Assembly (NCBI GenBank): GCA_937884725.1
Contig: CAKZYH010000479.1
Span: 1 to 35,878 of the forward strand
Origin: an uncultured Paracoccaceae bacterium
GTDB lineage: Bacteria > Pseudomonadota > Alphaproteobacteria > Rhizobiales > Amorphaceae
Reading direction: 5' to 3'
DNA length: 35,878 bases
Of the stretch, positions 1 to 7,920 are shown piece by piece. The position numbers and the translations under genes are program-made. How positions within the stretch are numbered: position 1 is the stretch's first letter; every line of letters begins with the position of its first letter. The notes under the pieces are model-generated. The model was given only the letters and a program-made list of their open reading frames with translations, searched no databases and was not told the origin of the DNA.

Positions 1-936
1 CGCATCAGGCACCGCCTCCACATCCATCACGATGCTGGTGTCGGCGAGGACCATCGCGGCAGGTGACCCGCTCACCAACCGCACCCAGTCCTTGCGTGTG
101 GTGACCGGCACCAAGCCGTGCCGCCGGGCGGCGTGGAGCAGCGCCTGCGCCTCGGTGCTGGTGTAGAAATGGTGGTCGGGGAACGCGCGTCGGGCCCTCA
201 CCCGTGCGCCAAGCGCGGCGGCGCTACGAAACACCTTTTCGGGCTGGCCAATGCCGGCAAACACCATCGCTGGCACATTTTTGAGGCTAGCACTCGCCGT
301 TGGTCGAAGGGTCGCGTTAAAGCGGGGGAGCGGATCAAGCTCGAGCCCTGTGCTGTCATGCCCCACAACCACGGCCGCGTCTGCGAACGGAAGTTGCACG
401 GCGAGCGGCGCGCGGAGCGGTCCGGCTGGCGTCACCAACCCGTTGCCCGCCCCGGTCAGCCCGTCGATGGCCACCAATGAGACCGCATTCGCGACCGGCG
501 GGTTTTGAAAGCCATCGTCCATGACGATGACATCGCCCAGCGTTTGCGCAAGAGCCGCGCCGGCAGCCCGGTCCTTCGCCACAACGGTCGGATGACGCCG
601 GGCAAGAAGCAGCGGCTCGTCGCCGACTTCGGTGGCGGTGTGCACGTCAGGCTTGACCGCCAAGGGTCCGCGCAGCCGTCCCTTGTAGCCCCGCGTCAGA
701 AATACGGGGCGGGCACCAAGGCTTTTCAGGTGCTTCGCGATCGCGAGCGCCAGCGGTGTTTTGCCAGCGCCACCCACAGTGGGGTTACCGACGCAGATGA
801 CTGGGATGTCGGGCGTGATCGATGGCGCTTTGCGCAGTCGCTGAGACGCGACGGCACCGATCACAGCGCCAAAGGGCGACAATGCCAGTGCCGTCGCCGT
901 TGGGCTGCGATGCCACCAGAATTCGGGCGCCTTCAT
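1..936 (-). CDS. lpxK: Tetraacyldisaccharide 4'-kinase LpxK (C-terminus cut by window edge)
   Basis: LpxK phosphorylates the 4' position of the lipid A disaccharide at the inner face of the cytoplasmic membrane. The visible 312 codons start MKAPEFWWHRSP, a typical LpxK N-terminus. After a short membrane-associated stretch comes the family P-loop GNPTVGGAGKTP at about residues 49-60, followed by a conserved MDDGFQNP-type segment near residues 115-122. The reading frame is open to base 1. Family members are usually about 320-345 residues, so only the extreme C-terminus is missing. The ATG at 936 overlaps the waaA TGA in an ATGA tetranucleotide, so the two genes are probably translationally coupled in one lipid A/Kdo operon. 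Confidence 0.95.
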   Translation of the reverse strand, partial: MKAPEFWWHRSPTATALALSPFGAVIGAVASQRLRKAPSITPDIPVICVGNPTVGGAGKTPLALAIAKHLKSLGARPVFLTRGYKGRLRGPLAVKPDVHTATEVGDEPLLLARRHPTVVAKDRAAGAALAQTLGDVIVMDDGFQNPPVANAVSLVAIDGLTGAGNGLVTPAGPLRAPLAVQLPFADAAVVVGHDSTGLELDPLPRFNATLRPTASASLKNVPAMVFAGIGQPEKVFRSAAALGARVRARRAFPDHHFYTSTEAQALLHAARRHGLVPVTTRKDWVRLVSGSPAAMVLADTSIVMDVEAVPDA

Positions 937-2192
937 AGCGTCTTCCGATTGGTGTCCAGGAAAGGCTGAAGCCGCTCCAACGTGCGGCTGAGGGCACCAC
1001 GCTCACGTTCCAGCGTGGTGCGCGCGGCATCGCTCCGGCGTTGCCGCAGTTCGTCGTCGCCAGCAAGCCGCAGCACAGCGCCCGCCAAGGTGTCCGGGGT
1101 TACCACTTCTGCGGCGCCAGATTTGAGGAAGGGCAAGAACATTGGTCCGTGATCAGGACCGGTGAGCATCGCGGCGCCCGCGGCCGCAGGCTCGGCAGGA
1201 TTATGCCCACCGAGTTTACCGAACGAGCCCGCCAAGAGCGCCACCGGAGCCACCGAATAAAGACTTCCCAATTCGCCGTGCGTATCGGCGACATAAACGC
1301 TTCCCAGCGGTGCGTCACCAGCGCTTCGAAGACCCGCGCCAAAATCCCGCGCCAACGCGGCGATAGCTGGTCCGCGCTCGCTGTGACGCGGGGCAATGAT
1401 GGTGAGCCAATCTGGTCGCGCTGCCACCAGCTGCCGGTGGGCGGCGAGCACGATCTCGTCATCGCCGGGGTGCGTGCTCGCAGCCAAAAAAACCGGGCGC
1501 TCTGCGATCGCCGCGCGCAACGCGCGAACGGTCTCGCAATCCACGCGCAGAGGCAGTGCGTCAAACTTAAGGTTGCCAACGGTCTCGACCCGCGGCGCGC
1601 CAAGCGCAGTGTAGCGAGCGGCGTCATCGGGGGTTTGTGCCAAGACCAGCGATAGCTTTGAAAAGAGCGACCGCGCCATGAACGACATCCGGCGCCAGCG
1701 CCCGCCGCTGCGCGCCGACAAACGCGCATTGGCTTGAACGATGGGCACTCGCCGGCGGCTCAGAAAGCGGACCGTCGCGGGCCACATCTCCGATTCGGCA
1801 AAGATGGCCAACGATGGCTGCCACCGCTCGGCAAACCGGCGAAGGAAGGGGAGCGCGTCCAGCGGCGCATACTGGTGGGTGAGGCCAGCGCCGTAGGCCG
1901 CGACCCGCTCCGCCGCCATTGGGGTCCCGGTGGTGAAGACCACGGAACGGCGCTCCGAGAGTGCGGCAGCGAGCGGCAAAAGCGCGCTCGCTTCGCCGAC
2001 GCTGACCGCATGACACCACACGGACGGTGTATGCGGCGCAGGTACTGCGGTGCGGCCGAGCTTCTCGGTAAAGCGTGCGGTATCCTCTTTGCCGCGCGCC
2101 GCGCGCCGCTTGAGGTATGGCGCCGCCAGCGGCATCGCGGCCCAACCGGCGCCTTCATAAGCGCGCCAAATGGCTTCTCCTGCCAGCCCCAC
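933..2192 (-). CDS. waaA: Kdo transferase WaaA (KdtA)
   Basis: WaaA transfers Kdo from CMP-Kdo to lipid IVA, making the inner core of LPS. The GT30 signatures are clear: a basic RRAARGKED segment after an N-terminal hydrophobic helix, the AVSVGE motif carrying the presumed catalytic glutamate, AESEMWP, ASTHPGDDE, APRHSER, and GGHNPAEPA near the C-terminus. The start is uncertain. The frame stays open upstream to a TTG at 2225, but those codons lie inside a palindromic repeat (2193-2234). I chose GTG 2192, directly after the repeat, which gives 419 residues and keeps the membrane helix. ATG 2135 would cut into that helix. No convincing ribosome-binding site precedes any candidate. The product is made with lpxK (4-base overlap). 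Confidence 0.93.
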   Translation of the reverse strand: MGLAGEAIWRAYEGAGWAAMPLAAPYLKRRAARGKEDTARFTEKLGRTAVPAPHTPSVWCHAVSVGEASALLPLAAALSERRSVVFTTGTPMAAERVAAYGAGLTHQYAPLDALPFLRRFAERWQPSLAIFAESEMWPATVRFLSRRRVPIVQANARLSARSGGRWRRMSFMARSLFSKLSLVLAQTPDDAARYTALGAPRVETVGNLKFDALPLRVDCETVRALRAAIAERPVFLAASTHPGDDEIVLAAHRQLVAARPDWLTIIAPRHSERGPAIAALARDFGAGLRSAGDAPLGSVYVADTHGELGSLYSVAPVALLAGSFGKLGGHNPAEPAAAGAAMLTGPDHGPMFLPFLKSGAAEVVTPDTLAGAVLRLAGDDELRQRRSDAARTTLERERGALSRTLERLQPFLDTNRKTL

Positions 2193-2234
2193 TAGAGCAT
2201 CCTGGGTCTTTTCAGACCCAGACAAAATGCTCTA
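2193..2234. repeat. Palindromic intergenic element A
   Basis: A two-stem palindrome. The outer arms are TAGAGCAT and ATGCTCTA. An asymmetric internal loop follows, then inner arms TGGGTCT (2203-2209) and AGACCCA (2214-2220) around a 4-base loop. The TAGAGC/GCTCTA ends are shared with element B just beyond it, but the inner stems differ. The architecture resembles the RIME/REP-like intergenic palindromes dispersed in Rhizobiales genomes. That assignment is from memory of the family, not from a search. It abuts the chosen waaA start. Confidence 0.75.
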
Positions 2235-2245
2235 ACTTTTTGATG

Positions 2246-2297
2246 TAGAGCGGTTTTCTCTGGTTTGGACGATTCCACCCAAACCAGAACCGCTCTA
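2246..2297. repeat. Palindromic intergenic element B
   Basis: A second two-stem palindrome, 11 bases from element A. The outer arms are TAGAGCGGTT and AACCGCTCTA (10 of 10 paired). The inner arms are TGGTTTGG and CCAAACCA around an interior loop containing ATTCCA. Its right end supplies the TAG stop codon of the DUF4170 gene (minus strand, 2297-2295). Together A and B fill the whole DUF4170-waaA gap. In RNA they would form two strong hairpins between these genes and could attenuate transcription or stabilise the upstream message. Confidence 0.8.
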
Positions 2298-2531
2298 GCG
2301 CGAGACAGTGTCAGTATCGGGATCCATCAAGCGGTGCAGGTGAACGATGAAGTAGCGCATGTGCGCGTTGTCGACGGTCTGCTGGGCTTTCGCGCGCCAA
2401 GCTTTTTCCGCCGCCGCATAGTTCGGATAAAGGCCCACGATGTCGACATCGTCGAGATCGCGGAAGTCCTTGCCGTCCAAGCTCTCTAGCTCACCGCCCA
2501 GCACCAGGTGAAGCAGCTGTTTGTCGGCCAC
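2295..2531 (-). CDS. DUF4170 family small protein
   Basis: A 78-residue protein of the DUF4170 family, which is widespread in Alphaproteobacteria and has no established function. Recognisable features are the ADKQLLHLVLGGELESL opening, the LDDVDIVGLYPNYAAA centre and a TVDNAHMRYFIVHLHRL C-terminal block. I chose GTG 2531 because AGGGGAG lies about 10 bases upstream and the protein then begins at the family's usual N-terminus. The longer GTG at 2558 would overlap the phosphatase stop in a GTGA arrangement and add nine poorly conserved residues. Its stop codon is provided by palindromic element B. Context suggests an envelope-related role, which is inference only. Confidence 0.88.
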   Translation of the reverse strand: MADKQLLHLVLGGELESLDGKDFRDLDDVDIVGLYPNYAAAEKAWRAKAQQTVDNAHMRYFIVHLHRLMDPDTDTVSR

Positions 2532-2554
2532 AAGTAACGTCTCCCCTGCCCGCC

Positions 2555-3346
2555 TCACGCCGCGGCGGCGTAGCGGCTTTGCGCGAACGCCCGCAGCCGG
2601 TCCACCACACTCGTAGCGCCCGCGACGACCGGCCCATGGCGCGTCACAGCAGTGTTGTAGCGCGGCGCGCCGCCGTTGAGGCTCGTCAACAATCCGCCCG
2701 CCTCCTGCACGATGATATCGGCGGCGGCAAGGTCCCAGTGGTGCGGACCAGCTTTGGTAATGACGCCGCCAAATGTGCCGTCCGCCACCCGCATCAGCCG
2801 CAGCGCGAGGGAGCCCACATAGGGCGCCCGCGCAAAACCTTGATCGCCCAGACCGCCCTCAGAAGTGTGCAGCGGCCCGGGCGCCGCGATCACAGCCCCC
2901 TCAGAGGGCACCTGCCCGAGCCGAAGCGGTCGCTCGCCGCAAAACGCGCCCTGGCCGGCAACGGCTGTGAACATCGCCCCGGTTCTGGGCTGGAACACCA
3001 CGCCAGCGCTCGGCCGACCACGTTCCACACGCGCCACCACCACCGACCAATCAGGCTTTCCGGCAAGGTAAGCGCGGGTCCCGTCGATGGGATCGACAAT
3101 GAAGACCGGCGCGGCCTGTTCGGGAGCCCCGCCCCGCTCCTCGGTGAGGATGCCGTATTGCGGGCGGCGCGCCGATAAGATGGTGGCAATGGCGTCATCG
3201 GCAGCAAGGTCGCCGTCCGACACCGGGGTGCCGTCGTCCTTGTCCCACTGCGTCGCCTGCCCTTGCAGCGCAAGTGCCGCCGCTCCGCCCGCGCGGGCCG
3301 CCTCGACTAAAATGCTGAGATCGGCGAGCGCGTCAGCTTCCGCCAA
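2555..3346 (-). CDS. cysQ: Inositol monophosphatase family phosphatase, CysQ-like
   Basis: A 263-residue Mg2+-dependent phosphatase of the inositol monophosphatase superfamily. In Rhizobiales this locus is usually annotated as 3'(2'),5'-bisphosphate nucleotidase CysQ, which recycles the PAP by-product of sulfation. Metal-site motifs are intact: LTEERG (about residue 68), DPIDGTRAY (about 85-93) and HHWDLAAADIIVQEAGG (about 203-219). The start is TTG at 3346, supported by AAGGGA 7-8 bases upstream. It overlaps the end of pmbA by 14 bases. The substrate (PAP, inositol phosphate or another sugar phosphate) cannot be settled from motifs alone, so the cysQ symbol rests on family resemblance and gene order. 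Confidence 0.85.
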   Translation of the reverse strand: MAEADALADLSILVEAARAGGAAALALQGQATQWDKDDGTPVSDGDLAADDAIATILSARRPQYGILTEERGGAPEQAAPVFIVDPIDGTRAYLAGKPDWSVVVARVERGRPSAGVVFQPRTGAMFTAVAGQGAFCGERPLRLGQVPSEGAVIAAPGPLHTSEGGLGDQGFARAPYVGSLALRLMRVADGTFGGVITKAGPHHWDLAAADIIVQEAGGLLTSLNGGAPRYNTAVTRHGPVVAGATSVVDRLRAFAQSRYAAAA

Positions 3347-4700
3347 TGGTCATCCCTTCGAGCGCGACGGCCGGCGCATCGACGGAGTACCGGCCCGGAG
3401 CGTCGTCCGCGAACCGAGCGCGGCGGAACATGTCGGCGAGATCACCAGCGATGGTGACCTCCGCGACGGGATGAACGACCTCGCCGTTCTTGAACCAGAA
3501 GCCAGCGGCGCCGCGGCTATACGCGCCGCTCACCAAATCTGCACCCATGCCAATCAGGTCGGTGACCAAAAAGCCCTCACCGGCTTCTGCCATCAGGCTC
3601 GCCATATCACCGGAGCCGCCCGATACGGTCACGTTGGTTGGACCTGGCGTCGGCGTACCACCACCGCGCGAGGCCCTGCCGTTGGGCGCCATGGAGAGGC
3701 GCCGTGCGCTCGCAAGATCGAGGAAATAGGCCGACAAGACGCCATCGGAGACAATGTCGAGCGCACCAGCGCTCAGGCCCTCCCCGTCGAACGGGCGAGA
3801 AGACATGCCGCGAACGATCGTCGGATCGTCGCGTATCGTGATCGCTTCCGGATAGACGAGTTCGCCAAGCTTGCCCGCCAAGAACGTCGATTGCCGGGCG
3901 ACCGCCGAGCCGTTCGCAGCGCTCAGAAGGTGCCGCACAAAGCCTGACGCGGCGGCCGGTTCGAACACGACGGTCGCGGTGCGCGTACTGATACGCTCCG
4001 CGTTAAGCCGCTTCACCGCGCGATGGGCTGCGGTTTTGCCGATGGTCAGCGCGTCTTCCAGCTCGGTCATGTGGCGCTTGGCGCTGTACCAGCTGTCTCG
4101 CTCCATGGCCGTCCCGCCACCAGCGATGGCCGTGGCGCTCATCACATGGAGGCTGCTTGCGTAGCCGGCGGAAAACCCGTTGCTGGTGGCGAGCCACCGT
4201 CCCGCCCGGGTGGCGCTCGCCGACGCACCGCCTGAGTTCATCACGCCAGGCTCAGCCAGCATGAAGTGCTCGATGCGCCGCGCTTGGCTCTCCAGATCGT
4301 GCGACGAGGGCATTTGCGCGTCGTCAAGGTCGAGCGCTCCCCAATGACTTGCCAGCTGATCGGGCGCGGCAAGCCCCACCGCCTCGTCCTCCGGCGCGGC
4401 CTTGGCCATGGTCACGGCACGCTCCGCCGCCGCAGCAAGGTCGCCGCGGGGCGAGACGCCCACCATGGCGCTGCGGGCGCCGACGAAAACGCGCAGCGTC
4501 AGCCCGACGCTTTCGGCGCTCTCCACGTCTTCATTCTTGCCGTTGCGGACAGTGATCGACCGCTCCAGCGATGCGGAGGCGACGGCGTCTGCCGCATCCG
4601 CGCCGGCCGCCTTTGCGGCACTCAGGGCTGCTTCCGCGCGATCCTGCAGGGGGGGAAGCGAAATCGGATCGGCATCAAGGGAAAGATCAGTGCTGGCCAT
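3333..4700 (-). CDS. pmbA: TldD/PmbA family protein, PmbA (TldE) type
   Basis: A 455-residue TldE/PmbA homologue. In the characterised system TldD carries the metalloprotease HExxxH site and TldE/PmbA is the partner subunit. Together they process modified peptides such as microcin B17 and degrade the antitoxin CcdA. No HExxxH is present here, as expected for PmbA. Supporting features are the N-terminal VASASLERSITVRNGKNEDVESAES region, the glycine-rich GRASRGGGTPTPGPTN block near residue 345, and the C-terminal LVSGAYSRGAAGFWFKNGE plus AGDLADMF segments typical of the family. ATG 4700 is chosen over an in-frame TTG one codon upstream. It is the first gene of the minus-strand operon ending in lpxK. 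No tldD lies in the window. Confidence 0.92.
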   Translation of the reverse strand: MASTDLSLDADPISLPPLQDRAEAALSAAKAAGADAADAVASASLERSITVRNGKNEDVESAESVGLTLRVFVGARSAMVGVSPRGDLAAAAERAVTMAKAAPEDEAVGLAAPDQLASHWGALDLDDAQMPSSHDLESQARRIEHFMLAEPGVMNSGGASASATRAGRWLATSNGFSAGYASSLHVMSATAIAGGGTAMERDSWYSAKRHMTELEDALTIGKTAAHRAVKRLNAERISTRTATVVFEPAAASGFVRHLLSAANGSAVARQSTFLAGKLGELVYPEAITIRDDPTIVRGMSSRPFDGEGLSAGALDIVSDGVLSAYFLDLASARRLSMAPNGRASRGGGTPTPGPTNVTVSGGSGDMASLMAEAGEGFLVTDLIGMGADLVSGAYSRGAAGFWFKNGEVVHPVAEVTIAGDLADMFRRARFADDAPGRYSVDAPAVALEGMTIGGS

Positions 4701-4898
4701 CAACGTGGTTTAGGAAGGGTAAACGCCTGCCGCAAGCGTGAACCGCGAACCCCAGCGTTTCCGCCGCATGGGGCGCTAGCGGGTTAACCGGGGATGAACG
4801 CAGGCCGCCCAATTGGGCAGCGCCATTTAGCGCGGACCTAAATCCGGCGCCGTAGATTGGCTCCATCGCAGCAATGGCCGCCTAGCCGGAGCCCCACC

Positions 4899-5507
4899 AT
4901 GAACGCCGCAGTCGCCTCATTCGTCAAAAAACCACGCGCGCTGAACATCGCGATGGTCCCCGCCAACGATATGGCCCCATCCCATGAACGCGCCGCGCGC
5001 TGCGGGTCGGCGCCAGCGCGGTCGCAAGCGCAGCCTTCGCGCGGGGATGACCTGGCGGATGCCGCGCGTGAGGCGCCCGCCATACTCTCGCGGAGCGACG
5101 CAGCCGCCAAAGCCACACGGCCGCTCGAAACCTATCGCGGCGTCTCCGTGACCGTCCACGGTGAGGAATGTGACCCTTCGTTTACGCTGTCGCTGCTGCA
5201 CGAGGAGGCAGAGCACACGCTTCTCCTCACCGAAAGCTCCGACGCGGTGACCATCGCGCGGGCCTGGCAGGGTTGGGCGAAGGCGCTCGACCTGCCGCTG
5301 CTGGCTGTGATGCCGGACGGCACGGTCTACGCCGAGCTTAGCGCGCTGGGCGTGGTGCTCGCCGAGCAGCCCTGCCCGCGCCGTAAAGGCTCACCGTTGG
5401 TGGGGCGCCGGTCCCGCTACGGCCGCCGCCGCCGGGCCGAGCCGCTGCCGCACAGCCTTGCCGATGCGCCGCGTCATGTGGGCCGGGAGATCATCGCGCG
5501 GACCTAA
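4899..5507 (+). CDS. DUF6101 family protein (function unknown)
   Basis: A 202-residue protein that I assign with moderate confidence to DUF6101, an uncharacterised family typical of Rhizobiales and often near ubiA. The first 70 or so residues are low-complexity and alanine-rich. A compact predicted alpha/beta segment (YRGVSVTVHGEECDPSFTL through VYAELSALGVVLAEQP) fills the middle. The tail is strongly basic (RRSRYGRRRRAEP) and ends GREIIART. No signal peptide or membrane helix is visible. ATG 4899 has a GGAG-like site upstream; the frame extends to 4857 without support. It is divergent from pmbA, and its TAA overlaps the stop of ubiA on the other strand. The basic tail would suit nucleic-acid or membrane-phosphate binding, which is speculation. 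Confidence 0.75.
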   Translation: MNAAVASFVKKPRALNIAMVPANDMAPSHERAARCGSAPARSQAQPSRGDDLADAAREAPAILSRSDAAAKATRPLETYRGVSVTVHGEECDPSFTLSLLHEEAEHTLLLTESSDAVTIARAWQGWAKALDLPLLAVMPDGTVYAELSALGVVLAEQPCPRRKGSPLVGRRSRYGRRRRAEPLPHSLADAPRHVGREIIART

Positions 5508-6454
5508 GTGAGCTTAAGCAGCGCGTCGCCGGCGAGGCCGGCAAACAGGATCCAGCCAGCGATCTTGTTGGATCTGAACGCGTTGAGACACGACGTGGGA
5601 TCTTCGGTGGCCACCATAGTGAGCTGCCACATCAAGTGCGCGGCGAAGGCGGCGAGGCCCACAAAGGCCACCCACCCCGCGCCGGCGAGCAGAAATGCCA
5701 AACCGAACGCCACCACCGTGAGCCCGTAGGCGATGATGAGCGCTGCGCGGGTGTGCTCGCCGAAGAGGCGCGCTGTGGAGCGCACGCCGATGATCGCGTC
5801 GTCCCGTTTGTCCTGGTGCGCGTAGACGGTGTCGTAGCCGATGGTCCAGGCGATGCAGCCAAAATACAGCGCGACCGGCGCCCAGCCGATACTCCCGACG
5901 GACGCCGTCCAGCCGAGGATCGCGCCCCAGGAAAACGCAAAGCCCAGCACCACCTGCGGCCAATCCGTGACGCGCTTTGCCAGCGGATAGACGGCCACGA
6001 TGGCGAGTGAGCCAAACGCGGTCAGGATCGTGAAAGTGTTGAACTGGAGAACGACCCCTAGCCCGATAAGCGCGAGCAGCACCACGAACATAAGCGCCGC
6101 ATAGGGCGAGACTTGGCCGCTGGGGATTGGCCGCGACTTGGTGCGCTCAACGCTCGCGTCGATGTCGCGGTCGATGATGTCGTTGTACGTGCAGCCGGCG
6201 CCGCGCATGACGATGGCGCCCAACATGAAGAGCGCCAGGTGCCAGGCGTTCGGCGCTGTCCCGGTAGCAGTTGCGGCCAGCGCCACCGACCACCAGCATG
6301 GCCACATGAGGAGCCACCAGCCGATGGGCCTGTCGAGCCGGGCAAGGCGCGCGTAGGGCAGCGCCCACGCGGGCAGGAGGCGGTCGACCCAATTGCCGGC
6401 CTTCGCGTCGGACACCACACCGGTTGCCGGCTGCCCCTGAGTCGCGTCGCTCAT
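5504..6454 (-). CDS. ubiA: 4-hydroxybenzoate polyprenyltransferase UbiA
   Basis: UbiA is the membrane prenyltransferase that attaches the polyprenyl tail to 4-hydroxybenzoate in ubiquinone synthesis. Both aspartate-rich motifs are present: NDIIDRDID (about residues 91-99) followed by ERTKSRPIPSG, and the second motif YAHQDKRDDAIIG in the C-terminal half. Seven to nine hydrophobic helices are evident, including LDRPIGWWLLMWPCWW near the N-terminus. I chose ATG 6454 (316 residues): the GAAGAAGGG ribosome-binding sequence is about 6 bases upstream of it, whereas it abuts the alternative ATG at 6460. The gene converges on the DUF6101 gene with overlapping stop codons. Confidence 0.95.
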   Translation of the reverse strand: MSDATQGQPATGVVSDAKAGNWVDRLLPAWALPYARLARLDRPIGWWLLMWPCWWSVALAATATGTAPNAWHLALFMLGAIVMRGAGCTYNDIIDRDIDASVERTKSRPIPSGQVSPYAALMFVVLLALIGLGVVLQFNTFTILTAFGSLAIVAVYPLAKRVTDWPQVVLGFAFSWGAILGWTASVGSIGWAPVALYFGCIAWTIGYDTVYAHQDKRDDAIIGVRSTARLFGEHTRAALIIAYGLTVVAFGLAFLLAGAGWVAFVGLAAFAAHLMWQLTMVATEDPTSCLNAFRSNKIAGWILFAGLAGDALLKLT

Positions 6455-6605
6455 CGCCATCCCTTCTTCATCGCCACAGCACCGAAGCCCAGCCCAGTGA
6501 CCGCGATGGATCGCTGCCTACGCTGACGAGCTAAGCGTATCGCTTCGACTGTCCACAGTCAGGCAGACGTTGCTCTAGGCGTTCTTTGCCGAAATAGGCT
6601 ACCGC

Positions 6606-6619
6606 GAAGCAATTGCTTC
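6606..6619. promoter_or_regulatory. Perfect 14-bp palindrome upstream of purD
   Basis: GAAGCAATTGCTTC is a perfect palindrome 46 bases before the purD GTG. A second dyad, GACTGT-CC-ACAGTC, lies about 50 bases further upstream. Either could be an operator in the ubiA-purD divergent region. No known regulator consensus was recognised, so the call rests only on symmetry and position. Confidence 0.3.
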
Positions 6620-6665
6620 CCAAGGCCCCGCGCTTTCTGCGCGCAGCCTGTAAACGAGGTGCGCC

Positions 6666-7916
6666 GTGGGCGATAAGCGCGTGTTGATTGTGGGCTCCGG
6701 CGGGCGCGAACATGCCATTGGAATAGCGCTTGCGGCCTCTCCCGAGGTCGGCAGCATCGCATTTGCAGGCGGCGAGAATGCTGGGCTCAGCGCCATCGCG
6801 ACGTCCCTGCCCGCCGACGCTGCCGAGACCGCCGACCCCGCAGACTACGACCTGGTGGTGGTCGGCCCGGAGGCGCCCTTGGTGGATGGCCTTGCCGACC
6901 GGCTGCGCGCCAAGGGCCTGACAGTGTTTGGGCCGAGCGCAGCAGCGGCACAGCTGGAGGGCTCGAAAGCATTCACCAAGCGAGTGGCGGAGCGCTACGG
7001 CATTCCCACAGCGCGCGCGGTCATTTGCGAGACGCGGGACGAGGCCATGGCAGCCATCGCCGATTTCGGCGCACCGGTCGTGGTGAAGGCCGACGGGCTC
7101 GCGGCGGGCAAAGGCGTCACCGTCGCCGAAACGGTGGACGAGGCGACCGCGGCTGTGACGTCAGCCTTTGAAGGCGCGTTCGGCAGCGCCGGCCATCGCG
7201 TTGTCATTGAAGAAAAGCTGACCGGCCCGGAAGTGAGCCTGTTTGCTCTGTGCGACGGCGAGACCATCCGCCCGCTCGCCACCGCCCGGGACTACAAGCG
7301 CGCCTACGATGGCGACCTTGGCCCCAACACCGGCGGGATGGGCGCCGTCTCCCCCGCCCCCGGCGTGTCGGACGCGTTGGTTGAGGAGGCGATGGCCACC
7401 ATTGCAAGGCCAGCCATCGACGGGCTGCGCGCTGAGGGAGCGCCCTATAACGGCGTGCTTTATGCCGGCCTGATGCTGACCGCCGACGGGCCGAAGCTCA
7501 TCGAGTTTAACGTTCGCTTTGGTGATCCGGAGGCTCAGGTCATCCTCAACAAACTCGGACCCCGCACCTACAGCGCGCTTTATGCGACCGCGACGGGCAC
7601 ACTGGCCGATGCTGACCTCAGCTTATCCGATGGCGTGTGCGTCGGTGTCGTGGCTGCAGCGCAGAATTATCCCGCCGGGTCGGCGAAGGGCGAACCGATG
7701 TCAGGCCTCGACGCGATGGCGGCGATGGACGTCAGCGTGATGCATGCGGGCACCCGATCAGTCGACGGCGCAGTCCATGCGAACGGCGGGCGCGTGCTCG
7801 CAGTGGTTGGGCGGGGACCGACCGCTGAGGCGGCACGCCAGAAGGTGTACAGCGCGCTCAACGCGCTCGATTGGCCGGGCGGTCGCTGGCGCAATGATAT
7901 TGCCGCCCCGGATTGA
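6666..7916 (+). CDS. purD: Phosphoribosylamine-glycine ligase (GAR synthetase) PurD
   Basis: PurD catalyses the second step of de novo purine synthesis, joining glycine to phosphoribosylamine with ATP. At 416 residues it has normal length. The N-terminal Rossmann-like domain begins [14 protein letters not shown]. The ATP-grasp domain shows [11 protein letters not shown] (about 140-150), [21 protein letters not shown] (about 209-229) and [13 protein letters not shown] (about 281-293). The start is GTG 6666, preceded by GAGG at a 6-base gap. It stands alone on the plus strand and ends 4 bases from the convergent DUF2848 gene. purE and purK are elsewhere in the window (30.3-31.8 kb), so the purine genes are not one operon here. 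Confidence 0.97.
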   Translation: MGDKRVLIVGSGGREHAIGIALAASPEVGSIAFAGGENAGLSAIATSLPADAAETADPADYDLVVVGPEAPLVDGLADRLRAKGLTVFGPSAAAAQLEGSKAFTKRVAERYGIPTARAVICETRDEAMAAIADFGAPVVVKADGLAAGKGVTVAETVDEATAAVTSAFEGAFGSAGHRVVIEEKLTGPEVSLFALCDGETIRPLATARDYKRAYDGDLGPNTGGMGAVSPAPGVSDALVEEAMATIARPAIDGLRAEGAPYNGVLYAGLMLTADGPKLIEFNVRFGDPEAQVILNKLGPRTYSALYATATGTLADADLSLSDGVCVGVVAAAQNYPAGSAKGEPMSGLDAMAAMDVSVMHAGTRSVDGAVHANGGRVLAVVGRGPTAEAARQKVYSALNALDWPGGRWRNDIAAPD

Positions 7917-7920
7917 ACGG

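Noticed and set aside
2193-2297. Insertion sequence remnant or CRISPR repeat
   Set aside because: No transposase fragment, target duplication or regular spacers; the structure is that of short intergenic palindromes.
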